Source: an uncultured Clostridia bacterium
GTDB taxonomy: Bacteria > Bacillota > Clostridia > Christensenellales > UBA1242
Length of the DNA: 5,979 nt
Assembly (NCBI GenBank): GCA_937911885.1
Contig: CALDPW010000081.1
Span: 1-5,979, forward strand
Reading direction: 5' to 3'
Position numbers and translations under genes: made by a program. The notes under the pieces are model-generated. The model searched no databases and was not told the origin of the DNA. It saw only the letters and a program-made list of their open reading frames with translations. This document shows positions 4,756 to 5,979 of the stretch, in pieces; positions within the stretch are counted from its first letter, which is position 1; each line of letters starts with the position of its first letter.

Positions 4756-5559
4756 ATGTTATATATTGTTGGAACTCCAATAGGAAATTTAAAAGATTTT
4801 TCAAGCCATGCTTGTGAAGTCTTGCAAAATTGCGAATATATTTTGTGTGAGGACACCAGAACAAGTTTGGTTTTGTTAAAACATTATAATATTTCAAAAC
4901 CATTAAAGAGTTATCATAAGTTCAACGAAACAAAAATGTTGGAAAGTGTTGTTGCCGATTTGCTTAATGGCAAAGATGTTGCACTAATTTCAGATGCAGG
5001 CATGCCAGCAGTTTCGGATCCAGGTAATATTTTGGTTAACGAAGCAATAAAAAACAATATTGATTATACGGTTGTTTCGGGCCCATGTGCTCTAATAAAC
5101 GCATTTATTTTAAGTGGATTTAAAGCACCATTTACATTTGTTGGGTTTTTGCCAGAGCAACAAAAAGAAATTGCAAATGTTTTAAACGAGGTTAAAACAT
5201 ACAAATCAACACTTATATTTTATGTGTCTTGTCATGATGTTAACAAAACATTTGAAACATTGTGTGAATACTTGGGAGATCGCAAAATATGTGTTGTTCG
5301 TGAAATTAGCAAAATGTTTGAAGAGGTTAAATTTTCAACTTTAAAACAAGGATATGATGGAAATTTAAAGGGCGAATTTGTTTTTGTTGTTGAAGGTAAT
5401 AATGATGAAAACAAGTTAATTGAGTTAAGTATTGAAGATCATATTTTGTATTATTTAAATTTGGGAGTTAGCAAAAACGATGCAGTGAAAACTGTTGCTA
5501 AAGAACGAAAAATTGCTAAAAACGATGTTTATAAAATTGCAATAGAAATAAAAAAATAA
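4756..5559 (+). CDS. rsmI: 16S rRNA (cytidine-1402-2'-O)-methyltransferase RsmI
   Basis: RsmI (YabC in Bacillus) adds the 2'-O-methyl group to C1402 of 16S rRNA in the decoding centre, using SAM. The 267 residues cover the whole tetrapyrrole-methylase-like fold. Visible are the opening LYIVGTPIGNLKDF (2-15), EDTR (32-35), ALISDAGMPAVSDPG (76-90), VSGPCALINAFILSGF (107-122), FTFVGFLP (126-133), VREISKMFEEV (181-191) and GEFVFVVEG (206-214). The C-terminal helical part LGVSKNDAVKTVAKE (236-250) is also typical. Two usually firm motifs are changed: the YESPHR-like site reads FYVSCHD (155-161), and PGPSA reads SGPCA. The start matches the family exactly, three bases after the trmN6 stop. A terminator overlaps its own stop, closing the operon. 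Confidence 0.96.
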   Translation: MLYIVGTPIGNLKDFSSHACEVLQNCEYILCEDTRTSLVLLKHYNISKPLKSYHKFNETKMLESVVADLLNGKDVALISDAGMPAVSDPGNILVNEAIKNNIDYTVVSGPCALINAFILSGFKAPFTFVGFLPEQQKEIANVLNEVKTYKSTLIFYVSCHDVNKTFETLCEYLGDRKICVVREISKMFEEVKFSTLKQGYDGNLKGEFVFVVEGNNDENKLIELSIEDHILYYLNLGVSKNDAVKTVAKERKIAKNDVYKIAIEIKK

Positions 5560-5582
5560 GCCATTATTTGGCTTATTTTTTT
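5551..5582. terminator. Bidirectional intrinsic terminator between rsmI and the HAD-like gene
   Basis: AAAAAATAAGCC (5551-5562) pairs with GGCTTATTTTTT (5570-5581): a perfect 12-bp stem with a seven-base loop. T5576-5582 serves the + strand, and the A run at 5551-5556 serves the minus strand. Both the rsmI TAA (5557-5559) and the opposing TAA (complement of 5573-5575) lie inside the stem. Confidence 0.92.
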
Positions 5583-5979
5583 GTGTGAAAATATTTTTTA
5601 ACAGCTTGTTGTGTCGCTTCGGAGAATTTAATGTGTTCTTCCTTATCTCCAAAATAGAAAATCAACTCGTCAAACACTCGACTATGTTTAAGGAATTCAC
5701 GATAATTAGGTGTGCAAATTTGAGCAAACATATCGGATGCAAGACGTTGGCGTTCGGGTTGGTCAACTGGTGCTTTTAGTAGAGAATATTTAACATATCT
5801 GGTCATAAAATCAACACCTTTCCAATCAGAAACAACATGTAATAGATTGTTTCCTTTATGTTTTTCTCTAAGTCTTGTTGCGGCTCTTTCGCTTTTTATA
5901 AGGTTAATTGAATTAACACCAACGCTGGTTGCATGCAAGCAGTTTTGAGTTGTATCGTCAATTAACAAATCAATATTAA
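5573..5979 (-). CDS. C-terminal part of a probable HAD-superfamily protein (incomplete, runs off the right edge)
   Basis: About 134 codons are visible and the frame is open to the window edge, so the N-terminus is missing. A TTG near 5968 is not a convincing start because the coding pattern continues upstream. The visible part opens NIDLLIDDTTQNCLHATSVGVNSINLI. This resembles the last HAD phosphatase motif (hydrophobic strand, two Asp, then a helix and G-V-x-x-I), seen in nucleotidase-like and phosphoglycolate-like HAD proteins. A Trp-containing region (SDWKGVDFMTRYVKY) and a charged C-terminal helix follow, ending in FSEATQQAVKKYFHTKK. No membrane helix or signal is visible. The reaction cannot be told without the N-terminal motif I. 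The gene has higher GC (about 38% over 5601-5820, hand count) and more CG-containing Arg codons than its neighbours. It converges on rsmI and shares its terminator. Confidence 0.65.
   Translation of the reverse strand, partial: NIDLLIDDTTQNCLHATSVGVNSINLIKSERAATRLREKHKGNNLLHVVSDWKGVDFMTRYVKYSLLKAPVDQPERQRLASDMFAQICTPNYREFLKHSRVFDELIFYFGDKEEHIKFSEATQQAVKKYFHTKK

Noticed and set aside
5232..5414. Minus-strand open frame of 60 codons
   Set aside because: It is antisense to a conserved part of rsmI and lacks its own signals.
5455..5652. Minus-strand open frame of 65 codons across the rsmI terminator
   Set aside because: It is antisense to rsmI and overlaps the HAD-like gene in another frame; it would also read through the terminator.
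5585..5779. + strand open frame of 64 codons
   Set aside because: It is antisense to the HAD-like gene, which has the better coding pattern.
1..5979. CRISPR arrays, insertion sequences, tRNA or rRNA genes
   Set aside because: I saw no regularly spaced direct repeats, transposase-like frames, terminal inverted repeats, or tRNA or rRNA-like segments.

Overview
The window comes from a low-GC bacterium of the Bacillota (Firmicutes), possibly one of the AT-rich, genome-reduced gut lineages near the Mollicutes or small Clostridia. The evidence is the very low GC (about 28% in a hand count inside trmN6), the Gram-positive-style DnaE tail, the Bacillota gene order holB-ricT-trmN6-rsmI, and A/T-dominated codons. 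TGG is used for Trp and no long frame contains TGA, so the standard code fits. All nine genes end in TAA or TAG.

Layout. Bases 1-692 hold the 3' end of dnaE (DNA polymerase III alpha) on the + strand. It converges on two small minus-strand genes: a DUF378-type membrane protein (718-1014) and an 85-residue unnamed protein (1083-1340). Bases 1341-1636 are a divergent intergenic region. It carries a probable minus promoter, a strong greA promoter, and between them an unexplained GC-richer island with promoter-like boxes, a hairpin and a T run. greA (1637-2110) is a single-gene unit with its own promoter and terminator. Bases 2212-5559 form a tight + operon: holB (delta prime of the clamp loader), ricT/yaaT, trmN6/yabB and rsmI. 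The genes overlap or lie 3 bases apart, and one terminator ends the unit. From 5573 to the right edge, a minus-strand gene (HAD-like C-terminal part, incomplete) converges on rsmI.

Functionally this is housekeeping DNA: replication (DnaE, delta prime), transcript cleavage at stalled RNA polymerase (GreA), RNA maturation through RNase Y (RicT), and modification of tRNA (TrmN6) and 16S rRNA (RsmI). The operon resembles the Bacillus subtilis holB-yaaT-yabA-yabB-yazA-yabC block with yabA and yazA missing.

I see no clear new multi-gene system. The points most worth a second look are regulatory: the structured island upstream of greA, a holB mRNA predicted to be nearly leaderless, a perfect Shine-Dalgarno placed 31 bases from the rsmI start with a hairpin between them, and stop codons built into terminator stems.
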